NCBI RefSeq assembly: GCF_004324755.1
Contig: NZ_SDMQ01000002.1
Location: 186,001-250,000, forward strand
Length of the DNA stretch: 64,000 nt
Source: Propioniciclava sinopodophylli
GTDB lineage: Bacteria > Actinomycetota > Actinomycetes > Propionibacteriales > Propionibacteriaceae
Direction: 5' to 3'
Made by a program: the position numbers and the translations under genes. Below the pieces are notes generated by a model, which did not search any database, had not been told where the DNA came from, and worked only from the letters and a program-made list of their open reading frames with translations. How positions within the stretch are numbered: the first letter of the stretch is position 1; each line of letters starts with the position of its first letter. This document shows, in pieces, positions 19,359-29,098 of the stretch.

Positions 19359-19521
19359 GGTGGTCGTGGGTCCTTCCGTGGGAACGGGGGTTGCCCCGCC
19401 AGCCTAGCCGCGCCTCCCGAGCGGCGGGAGGGCGTCGCCGGGGGTGGTCCCCCGGAGCCGACCCTGACTCTGCAATAGAATGGTCGGCGACCCATCTCGA
19501 CCCAGCCGAATCCGAGGAACC

Positions 19522-20073
19522 GTGGCCCTGTTCAAGAAGTCCGCCGAGCCAGAGCCGACGCCGCAGCTCACGCCGACGCACACGCCCGGGGGCAAGAAGT
19601 CGGCGCCGACGCCGACCCGCCGCGAGGCCGAGGCCGCCCGCCGCGAGCGACTGAACCCCACGCTGTCGCCCAAGGAGGCCAAGCAGCGCGACCGGCAGGC
19701 CCAGATGGCCGCCCGTGACCGCCAGTTCGCCGAACAGGAGAACACGCCGGCCCGCGTCCTCATGCGCGACCACGTTGACGCGCGCTTCAACCCGGCCGAG
19801 TTCGCGATGCCGATCCTGCTGGCGATCATGGCCGCCACGCTGATCCCGGCGCTGCTCCCCTACATCCAGTACCTCCTGTACGCCTCGTGGGCCTACATCG
19901 CGCTGATGGTGCTCGACGTGGTCCTGATGTGGCGCAGCTACAAGGCGAAGCTCGCCGCCACGCACCCGAACACGCCGCTGCGTGGCCTGCTGATGTACGG
20001 CTTCAACCGGCAGATGACGTTCCGCCGCTGGCGGCGTCCCAGCCCGCGCGTCAAGCGCGGCGAGGTCGTCTGA
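19522..20073 (+). CDS. DUF3043 membrane protein
   Basis: A 183-residue protein from GTG 19522. The N-terminal 80 residues are hydrophilic, Pro/Thr then Arg/Glu-rich (RREAEAARRERLNPTLSPKE), ending in AEQENTPARVLMRDHVDARF. Two membrane spans follow (AMPILLAIMAATLIPALLPY; LLYASWAYIALMVLDVVLMW) and a basic tail. This layout is that of DUF3043 proteins of actinobacteria; the function is unknown. A TAGAAT box at 19476-19481 could be its promoter. The stop overlaps the next gene by one base. Confidence 0.8.
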   Translation: MALFKKSAEPEPTPQLTPTHTPGGKKSAPTPTRREAEAARRERLNPTLSPKEAKQRDRQAQMAARDRQFAEQENTPARVLMRDHVDARFNPAEFAMPILLAIMAATLIPALLPYIQYLLYASWAYIALMVLDVVLMWRSYKAKLAATHPNTPLRGLLMYGFNRQMTFRRWRRPSPRVKRGEVV

Positions 20074-20273
20074 TGTTCCGCTGGCGCACCGAACCGGTGC
20101 TGGACGCCGACACCGCGGCCGACGCGGGGCTGGGCCAGGAGTTCCCGACCCAGGCGGACGCCGAGGCCTGGCTGACCGCCTCGTTCGAGGACCTGCTGGA
20201 CGCCGGCGCCGCCAGCGTCACACTGTTGGAGGGAGATCGGGTCGTGTACGGCCCGATGAGCCTGTCCGCCTGA
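20073..20273 (+). CDS. small conserved hypothetical protein
   Basis: A 66-residue acidic protein (FRWRTEPVLDADTAADAG through FPTQADAEAWLTASFEDLLD to RVVYGPMSLSA). The pattern of FPTQADAEAWL, LLDAGAASVTLLEGDR and VYGPMSL is that of a conserved short actinobacterial family of unknown function. ATG at 20073 overlaps the DUF3043 stop in TGATG, supporting coupled translation. Its last 56 bases overlap the end of a reverse-strand gene. Confidence 0.65.
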   Translation: MFRWRTEPVLDADTAADAGLGQEFPTQADAEAWLTASFEDLLDAGAASVTLLEGDRVVYGPMSLSA

Positions 20274-20535
20274 CCTCGGCCACCCCGAGCCCGACGCCGA
20301 ACGCGGCGACGAGGACGCCCGCGCCCACCATCACTGGCGTGGAGAACTCCAGTGCCTCCAGGCGGTCCTCGTAGGTCTGCATCTTGGTGCCTGCAGCGTT
20401 GCTGCACGTGTCACCGGGCGCCATCGGTACGCCGCGGCAGGTGATGGACGGGTTGAGCAGGTTCGCGATCGCCCACAGCGCCACGGCGAGGCCGATCACG
20501 GCCACCGCGAGGTGGCCCAGGAATCGGCGGCTCAA
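20218..20535 (-). CDS. small two-span membrane protein downstream of gcvT
   Basis: A 105-residue protein with two membrane segments (HLAVAVIGLAVALWAIANLL; TPVMVGAGVLVAAFGVGLGV). Between them lies an extracytoplasmic loop with two cysteines (TCRGVPMAPGDTCSN) that could form a disulfide. TTG at 20535 overlaps the gcvT stop in TTGA. The last codons run into the end of the convergent 66-residue gene. I do not recognise a function. Confidence 0.6.
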   Translation of the reverse strand: MSRRFLGHLAVAVIGLAVALWAIANLLNPSITCRGVPMAPGDTCSNAAGTKMQTYEDRLEALEFSTPVMVGAGVLVAAFGVGLGVAEVRRTGSSGRTRPDLPPTV

Positions 20536-21629
20536 GACTCGCGCACCTGTGTCTCGACGAACGGGGGCTTCACGACATCGAAGGTCTCCGTGCTCTTCCG
20601 CACGACGACGCCGACCTCGGTGCCGGGCTTGTACTCGTCGTCGAGCAGCGCCAGGCCGATACCGATGCCGAGCGTCGGCGAGAACGTGCCGGACGTGACG
20701 GTGCCCACCACGGAGCCCTCGCCGTCCACGCAGTCCATCCCGGGGCGCGGGATCGCTCGACCCGTCGACCGGATGCCGCGGATCCGGCGGGCCGGGCCCT
20801 CGGCGCGCTGGGCACGCAGGGCGTCCGCGCCCCAGAACTCGTCCTTGTCCCAGCCGACCGCCCAGGCGGCCAGCGCCATCACGGGGGTGATGTCGAGGCT
20901 CAGCTCATGGCCGTGCAGGGCGTAGCCCATCTCGGTGCGCAGGGTGTCGCGGGCGCCCAGCCCGCAGGCGGTGATGCCGTACTCCTCGCCGGCTGACATG
21001 ACGGCGTCCCAGACGGCCGGGGCGTCCTCGACGCGGCAGACCAGTTCATACCCGCGCTCGCCGGTGTAGCCGGTGCGGCAGATCGTGAGCGCGCGGCCGT
21101 CCACGCTGCCCTCGCGGAACTGCATGTAGTCGAAGTCGGCCTCCGCGCCGAGCTTGGCGAGCACCTCGTCCGACTTCGGGCCCTGGACGGCGAGCACCGC
21201 GTGGTCGCCGTGCTGGTTGGTGACCGTGATGCCATCGGGCGCCGCGGCGGTCAGGAGCGCGACGACCTCGGTGTTGTTGGCCGCGTTGGGGATCAGGAAC
21301 ACGTCGTCGTCGGAGCGCAGGTACTGGATGAGGTCGTCCACCACGCCTCCGGCCTCGTTGCAGCACATCGTGTACTGCGCCTGGCCGGGGCCGATCTTGG
21401 CCAGGTCGTTGGTGAAGCAGCGGTTGACGAAGTCCTTCGCGCCCGGACCGGTGACCTGCGCCTTGCCCAGGTGGCTGACGTCGAACAGACCCACGCCGTC
21501 GCGCACGGCCTTGTGCTCGGCGACGATGGAGGAGTACTGGAGCGGCATCGACCAGCCGCCGAACTCGGCGAACTTCGCGCCGAGGGCGACGTGGCGGTCG
21601 TGCAGTGGAGAAGTCAACAACTCAGCCAT
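20532..21629 (-). CDS. gcvT: glycine cleavage system aminomethyltransferase (T protein)
   Basis: A 365-residue T protein that transfers the aminomethyl carbon from the lipoylated H protein to tetrahydrofolate, releasing ammonia. It opens TSPLHDRHVALGAKFAEFGG, followed by MPLQYSSIVAEHKAVRDGVG and LFDVSHLGKAQVTGPGA, the family N-terminus. RTGYTGERGYELVC is the folate-site motif. gcvP and gcvH are not in the window; the lipoate genes at 25-29 kb are related by pathway. TAGGTT lies seven bases before ATG, so a leaderless transcript is likely. Confidence 0.95.
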   Translation of the reverse strand: MAELLTSPLHDRHVALGAKFAEFGGWSMPLQYSSIVAEHKAVRDGVGLFDVSHLGKAQVTGPGAKDFVNRCFTNDLAKIGPGQAQYTMCCNEAGGVVDDLIQYLRSDDDVFLIPNAANNTEVVALLTAAAPDGITVTNQHGDHAVLAVQGPKSDEVLAKLGAEADFDYMQFREGSVDGRALTICRTGYTGERGYELVCRVEDAPAVWDAVMSAGEEYGITACGLGARDTLRTEMGYALHGHELSLDITPVMALAAWAVGWDKDEFWGADALRAQRAEGPARRIRGIRSTGRAIPRPGMDCVDGEGSVVGTVTSGTFSPTLGIGIGLALLDDEYKPGTEVGVVVRKSTETFDVVKPPFVETQVRES

Positions 21630-21636
21630 GTCGGAG

Positions 21637-21642
21637 AACCTA
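21637..21642 (-). promoter_or_regulatory. -10 box TAGGTT, leaderless start of gcvT
   Basis: Reading the minus strand, TAGGTT is followed by seven bases and ATG at 21629. The divergent TAGGGT at about 21651 could serve pepA. Confidence 0.45.
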
Positions 21643-21705
21643 CCGCAGGTGGGTAGGGTGAGTTCCCGGACTCAGCCCACGAAGCCGACGAAGGAGAACG
21701 AACCC

Positions 21706-23211
21706 GTGCCGACCTCCGCGCTCCCCTCGCTCACCGCCGCATCCAGCCTCCCCAGGAACGCCGACCTGCTGGTCGTGGGCCTGGCGGACACCTCCGACGG
21801 CCCCGTGCTGGTCGGCGTGCCCGACGATGTCGAGAAGGCCTGGGCCAAGCGCCACGGCACGTCCCTGCTCGCCTCGGCCCAGTCGATGGGTGCGGCGGCG
21901 AAGCCGGGCACCACCGTCGTGCTGCCCAGCACACCGGGCGTCGTCGTCACCGGGCTGGGCGGCGTGGACGTGACGCCCGAGCAGGTCCGCCGCGCGGCCG
22001 GCAACGCGGTGCGGGCCGCTGCCAAGGTGGCCGGCGACCGGACCTTGTCGGTGGCCCTCAGCCTCGAGACCCTTGAGCCCGAGGTGCTGCGTGGCGCTGC
22101 CGAGGGCGCGCTGCTGGGCGCCTACGGCTACGCCAAGGAGACCCGCGAGGCCACCAAGCGGCCGATCGGCTCGCTGACCGTGCTGTCGGCGGCCAAGGAC
22201 GCCGGCGCGCAGGTCGCCGAGGCCGCCACCGTCGCGACCGCCGTGGCCCGGGCCCGCGACTGGGTCAACACCCCGCCGAATGCCCTCTACCCCGAGAGCT
22301 TCGCCGAGGCCGCGCGCGCGCTGGCCAGGGACGCCCGCCTCGACGTCGAGGTGCTCGATGAGAAGGCGCTGGCCCGCGGCGGCTACGGCGGCATCCTCGG
22401 CGTCGGTGGCGGCTCGCAGCGCCCGCCGCGCCTGGTCCGCATCTCCTACGCGCCCCGCGGCGCCACCACGCACCTGGCGCTGGTCGGCAAGGGCATCACG
22501 TTCGACACCGGCGGCCTGAACCTCAAGCCCGCCGACGGCATGATCACCATGAAGTGCGACATGGCCGGCGCCGCCGCCGTGATCGCCGCCGTCCGCGCCA
22601 TCGCCGACCTGAAGCTGAAGGTCAAGGTCACCGCGTACGCCGCCATGGCGGAGAACATGCCCTCGGGCACGGCCTACCGGCCCAGCGACGTCCTGACCAT
22701 GTACGGCGGCAAGACCGTCGAGAACGCCAACAGCGACGCCGAGGGACGCCTCGTCATGGCCGACGCCATCGTGCGGGCCGGCGAGGACGATCCTGACCTG
22801 ATCGTCGACATCGCCACGCTGACCGGCGCCTGCCTCGTCGCCCTCGGCGAGCGCGTCGCCGGCCTGATGGCGTCCGACGACGAGACCGCCGACGACCTGC
22901 TGGATGCCGCCGAGGCGTCCGGCGAGGCGTTCTGGCAGCTGCCGATCCCGGACGAGGTCCGCGCGAACCTCAGCTCGGAGGTGGCCGACCTGGCCTCCTC
23001 CGGCAAGACGCGCTACGGCGGCGCGCTCACCGCGGCGGCGTTCCTGCAGGCGTTCGTCGCCGACGGCGTCCGCTGGGCGCACCTGGACATCGCGGGGCCC
23101 GCCTGGAACGGAGGCGCGCCCTACGACTACGTGCCCAAGGGCGGCACCGGTGCGGGCGTCCGCACGCTGGTGTCGCTGGCGCGCTCGCTGGCGCAGCGTT
23201 CTGGCACCTGA
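21706..23211 (+). CDS. pepA: leucyl aminopeptidase (M17 family)
   Basis: A 501-residue cytosolic M17 aminopeptidase that removes N-terminal residues from peptides and uses two metal ions. The C-terminal catalytic half shows GKGITFDTGGLNLKP (metal-binding Lys and Asp), KCDMAGAAAV, and NSDAEGRLVMADAI, the usual NTDAEGR signature with Ser for Thr. The N-terminal half is the variable domain. GTG at 21706 is preceded by AAGGAG at proper spacing; the ORF stays open far upstream but without similarity. It is divergent from gcvT. Confidence 0.95.
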   Translation: MPTSALPSLTAASSLPRNADLLVVGLADTSDGPVLVGVPDDVEKAWAKRHGTSLLASAQSMGAAAKPGTTVVLPSTPGVVVTGLGGVDVTPEQVRRAAGNAVRAAAKVAGDRTLSVALSLETLEPEVLRGAAEGALLGAYGYAKETREATKRPIGSLTVLSAAKDAGAQVAEAATVATAVARARDWVNTPPNALYPESFAEAARALARDARLDVEVLDEKALARGGYGGILGVGGGSQRPPRLVRISYAPRGATTHLALVGKGITFDTGGLNLKPADGMITMKCDMAGAAAVIAAVRAIADLKLKVKVTAYAAMAENMPSGTAYRPSDVLTMYGGKTVENANSDAEGRLVMADAIVRAGEDDPDLIVDIATLTGACLVALGERVAGLMASDDETADDLLDAAEASGEAFWQLPIPDEVRANLSSEVADLASSGKTRYGGALTAAAFLQAFVADGVRWAHLDIAGPAWNGGAPYDYVPKGGTGAGVRTLVSLARSLAQRSGT

Positions 23212-23300
23212 GCGTCCGCGTCCGCACACCGAGGATGTGGATTGGACCGACGGAGGGCTAATGTGGAGTCCGTTACGGCCGGTCATCGAAGAAGGAGCCT

Positions 23301-25127
23301 GTGAGCATGCCGACGAATGTCCCCCTTCCCGCACTGGGTGAAAGCGTCACGGAAGGCACGATCTCCCGCTGGCTCAAGGCGGTCGGTGACACCGTCGAGG
23401 CCGACGAAGCGCTCGTGGAGGTCTCGACCGACAAGGTCGACACCGAGATCCCCTCCCCCGTGGCCGGCACCGTCCTGGAGATCAAGTTCGAGGAGGACGA
23501 CGTCGCCGAGGTCGGCGCCATCCTCGCCGTGATCGGCGAGCCGGGTGAGGCCGCCGGTGGCGGCGACGCCCCCGCCGCGCCCACGGAAGAGAAGCAGGAG
23601 GTGGCCGAGACCGCCGCCGAGCAGCAGGCCGCCCCGGCCGACCCGAGCGCAGGCGAGCAGCCCGCCTCGACCGGCTCCGCCCCCGGTGGCGCGCCGTCCG
23701 GCGCCGCCTCGGGCACGGAGGTGACCCTGCCCGCGCTGGGCGAGTCCGTCACCGAGGGCACCATCAGCCGCTGGCTCAAGGAGGTCGGCGACACCGTCGA
23801 GGCCGACGAGGCGCTCGTCGAGGTCTCCACCGACAAGGTCGACACCGAGATCCCCTCCCCCGTGGCCGGCACCCTGCTCGAGATCCGCGTGAACGAGGAC
23901 GAGACCGCCGAGGTCGGCGCCGTCCTGGCCATCGTGGGTGACGCCAACGCCGCGGCCGCGGACGAGGCCCCCGCCGCCCCCGCCGAGGAGGCCAAGCAGC
24001 CCGAGGACGAGGCGAAGCAGGAGCAGGCGCAGCTGGACGACACCGCTGCGTCGGTGCCCGCCGAGGGCGCCGCCTCCCAGGCCGAGGAGGAGAACTCCGA
24101 GAAGGCCGCCCCGCAGGCCCAGCAGGAGGCCCCCGCGGCCGCCCCGCGTCGTGCCGCCGAGGCCCCCGACACCGGCTACGTCACGCCGCTGGTGCGCAAG
24201 CTCGCCGGCCAGCACGGGGTCGACCTGAACACGGTCAGGGGCACCGGCGTCGGTCGTCGCATCCGCAAGCAGGACGTCCTGGCCGCCGCCGAGGCCGCCA
24301 AGGCCCCGAAGCAGGAGGCCCCCGCGGCCGCACCCGCCGCACCCGCCGCGCCCGCGGCGTCCGCCGCCGCACCCGCCCCGAAGGCCGACCCGGCCGCCGA
24401 GGCCAAGCGCGGCACGACCGAGAAGATGTCGCGCCTGCGCAAGATCATCGCCTCGCGCATGGTCGAGTCGCTGCAGGTCTCCGCGCAGCTCACGGCCACG
24501 GTCGAGGTCGACCTGACCAACATCAGCAAGATCCGCGCCAAGGTCAAGGACGCCTTCAAGGCCCGCGAGGGTGCCTCGCTGTCCTACCTGCCGTTCATCG
24601 CGAAGGCGGCGATCGAGGGCCTCAAGCAGTTCCCGAAGCTGAATGCGCAGATCGACAGCGAGGCCGGTGAGATCCACTACCGCGATGCTGAGCACGTCGG
24701 CATCGCCGTGGATACCGAGCGCGGCCTTCTGGTTCCTGTGGTCAAGGACGCCGGCGACCTCAACGTCACCGGCCTGGCCAAGAAGATCGCCGACATCGCT
24801 GCCCGCACCCGCACCAACAAGGTGGGCCCGGACGAGCTGTCCGGCGGCACGTTCACCATCACGAACTACGGCTCGGCCGGCACCCTGTTCGACACGCCGA
24901 TCGTGAACCAGCCGGAGGTGGCCATTCTGGGCACCGGCGCACTGGTGAAGCGCCCGGTCGTGCTGAACGACCCGGAGCTGGGCGAGGTCATCGCGATCCG
25001 CGACATGATGTACCTGTCGCTGTCCTACGACCACCGCCTCGTCGACGGTGCGGACGCCGCCCGCTTCCTGTCGTTCGTCAAGGCCCGCCTCGAGGAGGGT
25101 GACTTCGGCGCCGAGTTCGGCGCCTGA
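23301..25127 (+). CDS. sucB: dihydrolipoamide acyltransferase (E2), two lipoyl domains
   Basis: A 608-residue E2 core of a 2-oxoacid dehydrogenase. There are two nearly identical lipoyl domains (lipoyl Lys K45 and K179, each in STDKVDTEI), Ala/Pro/Glu-rich swinging linkers, a peripheral subunit-binding domain near 292-330 ([20 protein letters not shown]), and the acyltransferase domain with the catalytic [16 protein letters not shown]. It corresponds to mycobacterial DlaT (Rv2215). Whether it serves pyruvate, 2-oxoglutarate or both cannot be told here. The lipB and lipA genes that supply its lipoyl groups follow directly. The start is GTG 23301 or ATG 23307. Confidence 0.93.
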   Translation: MSMPTNVPLPALGESVTEGTISRWLKAVGDTVEADEALVEVSTDKVDTEIPSPVAGTVLEIKFEEDDVAEVGAILAVIGEPGEAAGGGDAPAAPTEEKQEVAETAAEQQAAPADPSAGEQPASTGSAPGGAPSGAASGTEVTLPALGESVTEGTISRWLKEVGDTVEADEALVEVSTDKVDTEIPSPVAGTLLEIRVNEDETAEVGAVLAIVGDANAAAADEAPAAPAEEAKQPEDEAKQEQAQLDDTAASVPAEGAASQAEEENSEKAAPQAQQEAPAAAPRRAAEAPDTGYVTPLVRKLAGQHGVDLNTVRGTGVGRRIRKQDVLAAAEAAKAPKQEAPAAAPAAPAAPAASAAAPAPKADPAAEAKRGTTEKMSRLRKIIASRMVESLQVSAQLTATVEVDLTNISKIRAKVKDAFKAREGASLSYLPFIAKAAIEGLKQFPKLNAQIDSEAGEIHYRDAEHVGIAVDTERGLLVPVVKDAGDLNVTGLAKKIADIAARTRTNKVGPDELSGGTFTITNYGSAGTLFDTPIVNQPEVAILGTGALVKRPVVLNDPELGEVIAIRDMMYLSLSYDHRLVDGADAARFLSFVKARLEEGDFGAEFGA

Positions 25128-25150
25128 GCCACCCAGCACGACCAATCGGC

Positions 25151-25178
25151 TGCCCGTCCCCGGTCCCGGGGGCGGGCA
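25151..25178 (+). terminator. terminator after the E2 gene
   Basis: TGCCCGTCCCCG and CGGGGGCGGGCA pair over 12 bp (one G-T wobble) around GTCC, 23 bases past the stop. Confidence 0.7.
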
Positions 25179-25206
25179 TGTCGGCGTCCGGGTGCCGTGT
25201 CCGGGG

Positions 25207-25212
25207 TAGGGT
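25207..25212 (+). promoter_or_regulatory. -10 box TAGGGT, leaderless start of lipB
   Basis: TAGGGT, seven bases, then GTG at 25220. No ribosome site lies between, consistent with leaderless initiation. Confidence 0.45.
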
Positions 25213-25219
25213 CGCGTGC

Positions 25220-25912
25220 GTGCAGTTTCCCTCCCACCGCGACGGATTCACGTTCGACTACCTCGGATACGACGGGGCCGACCTGGCCCCGAGCGACTAC
25301 CAGGAGACCTGGGACCTCCAGCGCGCCGTGCACGGCCGCGTCGTGGCCCAGGAGATCGGCCCGCAGGTGCTGTACGTGCAGCACCCGCCCGTCTACACGG
25401 CCGGACGCCGCACGCTGGAGTCCGAGCGCCCCTTCGACGGGACGCCCGTCGTGGACGTCGACCGCGGGGGCAAGATCACCTACCACGGCCCCGGCCAACT
25501 CGTCGGGTACCCCATCGTCACGCTGACGCGGGCGATCGGGCCTCTGGAATACGTCCGGCGCCTTGAGCAGGCGGTGATCGAGGTGCTGGAGCCCCTCGGC
25601 GTGCACGGCACCAGGGTGGACGGGCGCACCGGCGTCTGGCTGCCCGCCGACGCTGGACGCCCCGAGCGCAAGATCTGCGCCATCGGCATCCGCGTGGCCC
25701 GGATGACCACGATGCACGGGTTCGCCCTCAACGTGACCTCGGCGTCGTGCGGGCCGTTCGGCAACATCGTCCCCTGCGGGATCGACGACGCGGGCGTGAC
25801 CAGCATCGAGGACGAGATGGGCGGCCCGCCCCCCTCCCTCATCGACATCGCCACCCAGCTGGAGCCGCTGCTCGCCCAGCACCTGGGCTTCGCCCTGACC
25901 CCGCGGCCCTAA
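25220..25912 (+). CDS. lipB: lipoyl(octanoyl) transferase
   Basis: A 230-residue transferase that moves octanoyl from acyl carrier protein to the lipoyl domains of E2 and GcvH. Motifs: [30 protein letters not shown] (substrate loop), [24 protein letters not shown] with the catalytic Lys, and [11 protein letters not shown] with the active-site Cys. I chose GTG 25220 from the leaderless -10 box; the frame is open 14 codons further upstream without similarity. It is followed by the phosphofructokinase gene after 18 bases. Confidence 0.95.
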   Translation: MQFPSHRDGFTFDYLGYDGADLAPSDYQETWDLQRAVHGRVVAQEIGPQVLYVQHPPVYTAGRRTLESERPFDGTPVVDVDRGGKITYHGPGQLVGYPIVTLTRAIGPLEYVRRLEQAVIEVLEPLGVHGTRVDGRTGVWLPADAGRPERKICAIGIRVARMTTMHGFALNVTSASCGPFGNIVPCGIDDAGVTSIEDEMGGPPPSLIDIATQLEPLLAQHLGFALTPRP

Positions 25913-25918
25913 CCGCCC

Positions 25919-25924
25919 TAGAGT
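25919..25924 (+). promoter_or_regulatory. -10 box TAGAGT, leaderless start of the phosphofructokinase gene
   Basis: TAGAGT, six bases, then ATG at 25931, within the 18-base gap after lipB. Confidence 0.45.
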
Positions 25925-25930
25925 GGTCCC

Positions 25931-28138
25931 ATGACCGTTCGCATCGGTGTGTTGACGTCGGGTGGGGACGCCCAGGGCATGAACGCCGCGGTCCGGGCCG
26001 TGGTCCGCACCGCCCTGGCCGCGGACGCCGAGGTCTACGGCATCCTCGAGGGCTGGCAGGGCGCCGTGGACGGCGGCGACTACATCCGCCCCCTGGGCTG
26101 GGACGACGTCAGCGGCATCACCGCCCTCGGCGGCACGGTGATCGGCACCGCCCGCTGCGCCGCGTTCCGCACCGCGGAGGGGCGCCGCACGGCCGTGGCC
26201 CACCTGATCGAGAAGGGCATCGACCGGCTGATCGTCATCGGCGGCGACGGCTCGTTGACCGGTACGGACGCCCTGCGCGCCGAGTGGCCCGACCACGTGG
26301 CCGCCCTGCTGGCTTCCGGTGCCATCACGCCCGAGCAGGCCGAGCGGCACCACAGCCTCGTCATCGCCGGACTGGTCGGCTCCATCGACAACGACATGGT
26401 CGGCACCGACATGACGATCGGCACCGACTCGGCGCTGCACCGCATCGTGGAGGCCATCGACGCCATTGCGAGTACCGCGGCATCCCACCAGCGCAGCTTC
26501 GTCGTTGAGGTCATGGGGCGCCACTGCGGCTACCTGGCCCTCATGGCCGCCATCGCGGGCGGCGCCGACTACGTGTTCATCCCCGAGCAGCCTCCCTCCG
26601 CCGACTGGCACGCCCACATGGCCTCTGTCCTGCGCAGGGCCCGCAACGCCGGGCGTCGCACCTCGATCGTCGTCGTGGCCGAGGGCGCAGCGGACGCCGA
26701 CGGCAACCCGATCACCGCCGAGCACGTGCGCGCGGTGCTGTCCGACGAGATGGGCGAGGACGCCCGGGTCACGATCCTCGGCCACGTCCAGCGCGGCGGG
26801 ACGCCGAGCGCCTACGACCGCTGGATGGCGTCCATGATCGGCCACGCGGCCGTCGAGCAGGTGCTCGGCGACGCCAGCGAGGCCCAAGTGGTCGGAGTGC
26901 GCGCCAACCGCCCGCACGCGCAGCCGTTGGTGGAGGCCGTGGCCGCCACCCGGAACATCGCCACCTTGATCGCCGAGAAGCGCTTCGACGAGGCCATGGC
27001 GGCGCGCGGGCACTCGTTCGTGCAGATGCACGCCGCCTTCCGGCGCCTGTCGGAGGCCCGGACCGCCGTCGAGACGCCCGACCCCGACAAGCGGGTCGCC
27101 ATCATGCACGTGGGCGGGCTCGCCCCCGGCATGAACGCCGCAGCCAAGGCCCTGGTGCGCCTGGGCGTCGACCACGGCTTCACGATGCTGGGCGTCCAGG
27201 GCGGCTTCCCGGGCCTGATCGCCGGCGACGTCCGCGAGCTGCGCTGGGGCGACGTCGAGGGCTGGACGTCGACGGGCGGGGCCAACCTGGGCACGCGCCG
27301 CTGGATCCCCGGCGAGGAGGAGCTCTACGGCCTGGCCCGCTCCGTGGAGACCCTCGGCATCGACGGCATCGTCATCGTCGGCGGCTTCAACGCCTACCGC
27401 GCGCTCACGCTGCTGCAGGAGGAGAAGAAGCGCTACCCGTCGCTCAACATCCCGACCGTGGTGCTGCCGGCCTCCATCGACAACAACCTGCCCGGCCTGC
27501 AGATGGCGATCGGCGCCGACACCGCACTCAACGTGGCGGTGCAGGCGGTCGACCGGATCAAGCTGTCCGCCAGCGCGGCCAAGCGCGCATTCGTCGTGGA
27601 GACGATGGGGCGCCACTGCGGCTTCCTCGCCCTCGCCACCGGCGTGGCCGGCGGCGCCGAGCGCGTCTACCTCAACGAGGACGGCCTGAGTATCGGCGCC
27701 CTCGCGGCCGACATCGACGCCATGGTTGCAGCGTTCAGCGGGGGCCAGAGCTTCTGGCTCGCGATCCGCAACGAGGAGGCGTCCGCCTTCTACACCACTG
27801 ACCTGCTCACCCGGATGTTCGAGGCCGAGGGTCACGGGCTGTACAGCGTGCGCGGCGTGGTGCTCGGCCACGTGCAGCAGGGCGGGACGCCCTCGCCATT
27901 CGACCGCATCAACGGCGTCCGGCTGGCGGCGGCCGTGACCGATTGGATGAACGAGAAGCTCGCCACCGGCGAGGGAATCCAGGCCTTCGCCACCCCGGAC
28001 GGCATCCGGCCGGTCAAGGAACTGGACGACCTCGTCGACTGGGAGGTCCGGCGTCCGCTGGAGCAGTGGTGGCTGGTGCTCAAGCCCGTGCTGGCGGCGC
28101 TCGGACACCGTCCCGGCAGCGACGTGGCCAACACCTAG
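25931..28138 (+). CDS. double-domain 6-phosphofructokinase, eukaryote-like
   Basis: 735 residues made of two tandem PFK domains, about twice the bacterial length. The N-half has a full active site: TSGGDAQGMN (9-18), GGDGS (104-108), SIDND (151-155, catalytic Asp), MGRHCG (195-200) and GHVQRGGTPSAYDR. Gly after GGD points to ATP rather than pyrophosphate as donor. The C-half (about 388-735) has lost catalytic residues: GGFNAY at 484-489 where GGDGS should be, and SIDNNLPG at 515-522 for SIDND. Eukaryotic PFKs show the same division of labour (GGFEAY in their C-halves), where the second half became an effector site. It sits between lipB and lipA, and its stop codon overlaps the lipA promoter box. 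Confidence 0.9.
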   Translation: MTVRIGVLTSGGDAQGMNAAVRAVVRTALAADAEVYGILEGWQGAVDGGDYIRPLGWDDVSGITALGGTVIGTARCAAFRTAEGRRTAVAHLIEKGIDRLIVIGGDGSLTGTDALRAEWPDHVAALLASGAITPEQAERHHSLVIAGLVGSIDNDMVGTDMTIGTDSALHRIVEAIDAIASTAASHQRSFVVEVMGRHCGYLALMAAIAGGADYVFIPEQPPSADWHAHMASVLRRARNAGRRTSIVVVAEGAADADGNPITAEHVRAVLSDEMGEDARVTILGHVQRGGTPSAYDRWMASMIGHAAVEQVLGDASEAQVVGVRANRPHAQPLVEAVAATRNIATLIAEKRFDEAMAARGHSFVQMHAAFRRLSEARTAVETPDPDKRVAIMHVGGLAPGMNAAAKALVRLGVDHGFTMLGVQGGFPGLIAGDVRELRWGDVEGWTSTGGANLGTRRWIPGEEELYGLARSVETLGIDGIVIVGGFNAYRALTLLQEEKKRYPSLNIPTVVLPASIDNNLPGLQMAIGADTALNVAVQAVDRIKLSASAAKRAFVVETMGRHCGFLALATGVAGGAERVYLNEDGLSIGALAADIDAMVAAFSGGQSFWLAIRNEEASAFYTTDLLTRMFEAEGHGLYSVRGVVLGHVQQGGTPSPFDRINGVRLAAAVTDWMNEKLATGEGIQAFATPDGIRPVKELDDLVDWEVRRPLEQWWLVLKPVLAALGHRPGSDVANT

Positions 28139-28141
28139 GAT
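28136..28141 (+). promoter_or_regulatory. -10 box TAGGAT made from the phosphofructokinase stop codon
   Basis: TAGGAT, six bases, then GTG at 28148. The TAG is the stop codon of the preceding gene. Confidence 0.45.
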
Positions 28142-28147
28142 GGCCGG

Positions 28148-29095
28148 GTGACCGACACCCAGCCGCGACGGCTCCTGCGCATCGAGGCGCGCAACGCCGA
28201 GACGCCGATCGAACGCAAGCCCTCGTGGATCAAGACGAAGGCCGTCATGGGCCCGGAGTACCGGGACATGCAGAACCGCGTGAAGGACGGCGGCCTGCAC
28301 ACCGTGTGCCAGGAGGCCGGGTGCCCCAACATCTTCGAGTGCTGGGAGGACCGGGAGGCCACCTTCCTCATCGGCGGCGACCAGTGCACGCGCCGCTGCG
28401 ACTTCTGCCAGATCGCGACGGGGCGCCCCTCCGGGTACGACCGCGACGAGCCGAGGCGGGTGGCCGAGTCGGTGCGCGAGATGGGCCTGCGCTACGCGAC
28501 GGTGACCGGTGTCGCCCGCGACGACCTGCCCGACGGCGCCTCGTGGCTGTACGCCGAGACCTGCCGACAGATCCGCGAGCTGAACCCGGGCTGCGGCGTG
28601 GAGCTGCTCGTGGACGACTTCAAGGGCGAGCGCCAGGCGTTGGAGGCGGTGTTCGAGGCGGCGCCGGACGTCTTCGCGCACAACGTCGAGACCGTGCCGC
28701 GCATCTTCAAGCGCATCCGGCCGGCGTTCGACTACGACCGGTCCCTCGGCGTCCTGCGGCAGGCCCGCGACGCCGGGCTGGTGACCAAGTCGAACCTGAT
28801 CCTCGGCATGGGCGAGACCCGCGAGGAGATCAGTCAGGCGCTGGTCGACCTGCGCTCGGCCGGCACCGAGTTGGTGACCATCACCCAGTACCTGCGCCCC
28901 TCGGCCAAGCACCACCCGATCGACCGCTGGGTCACGCCCGAGGAGTTCGGTGAGCTGGAGATCGAGGCGAAGGCCCTAGGATATGCAGGAGTGCTTTCGG
29001 GGCCGCTCGTCCGCTCGTCGTACCGCGCGGGGCGGCTCTACCGGCAGGCCATCGAGGCCCGCAAGAAGGCCCCGCAGAACCAGGACGTGGAGTGA
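28148..29095 (+). CDS. lipA: lipoyl synthase (radical SAM)
   Basis: A 315-residue radical-SAM enzyme that inserts two sulfurs into the octanoyl group on E2 or GcvH. The auxiliary cluster motif is [12 protein letters not shown]; the radical-SAM cluster motif is CTRRCDFCQ; the C-terminal RSSYRAG supplies the Ser ligand. The family opening [15 protein letters not shown] is present. GTG 28148 is set by the leaderless box. DUF4191 follows three bases after the stop. Confidence 0.97.
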   Translation: MTDTQPRRLLRIEARNAETPIERKPSWIKTKAVMGPEYRDMQNRVKDGGLHTVCQEAGCPNIFECWEDREATFLIGGDQCTRRCDFCQIATGRPSGYDRDEPRRVAESVREMGLRYATVTGVARDDLPDGASWLYAETCRQIRELNPGCGVELLVDDFKGERQALEAVFEAAPDVFAHNVETVPRIFKRIRPAFDYDRSLGVLRQARDAGLVTKSNLILGMGETREEISQALVDLRSAGTELVTITQYLRPSAKHHPIDRWVTPEEFGELEIEAKALGYAGVLSGPLVRSSYRAGRLYRQAIEARKKAPQNQDVE

Positions 29096-29098
29096 AGC

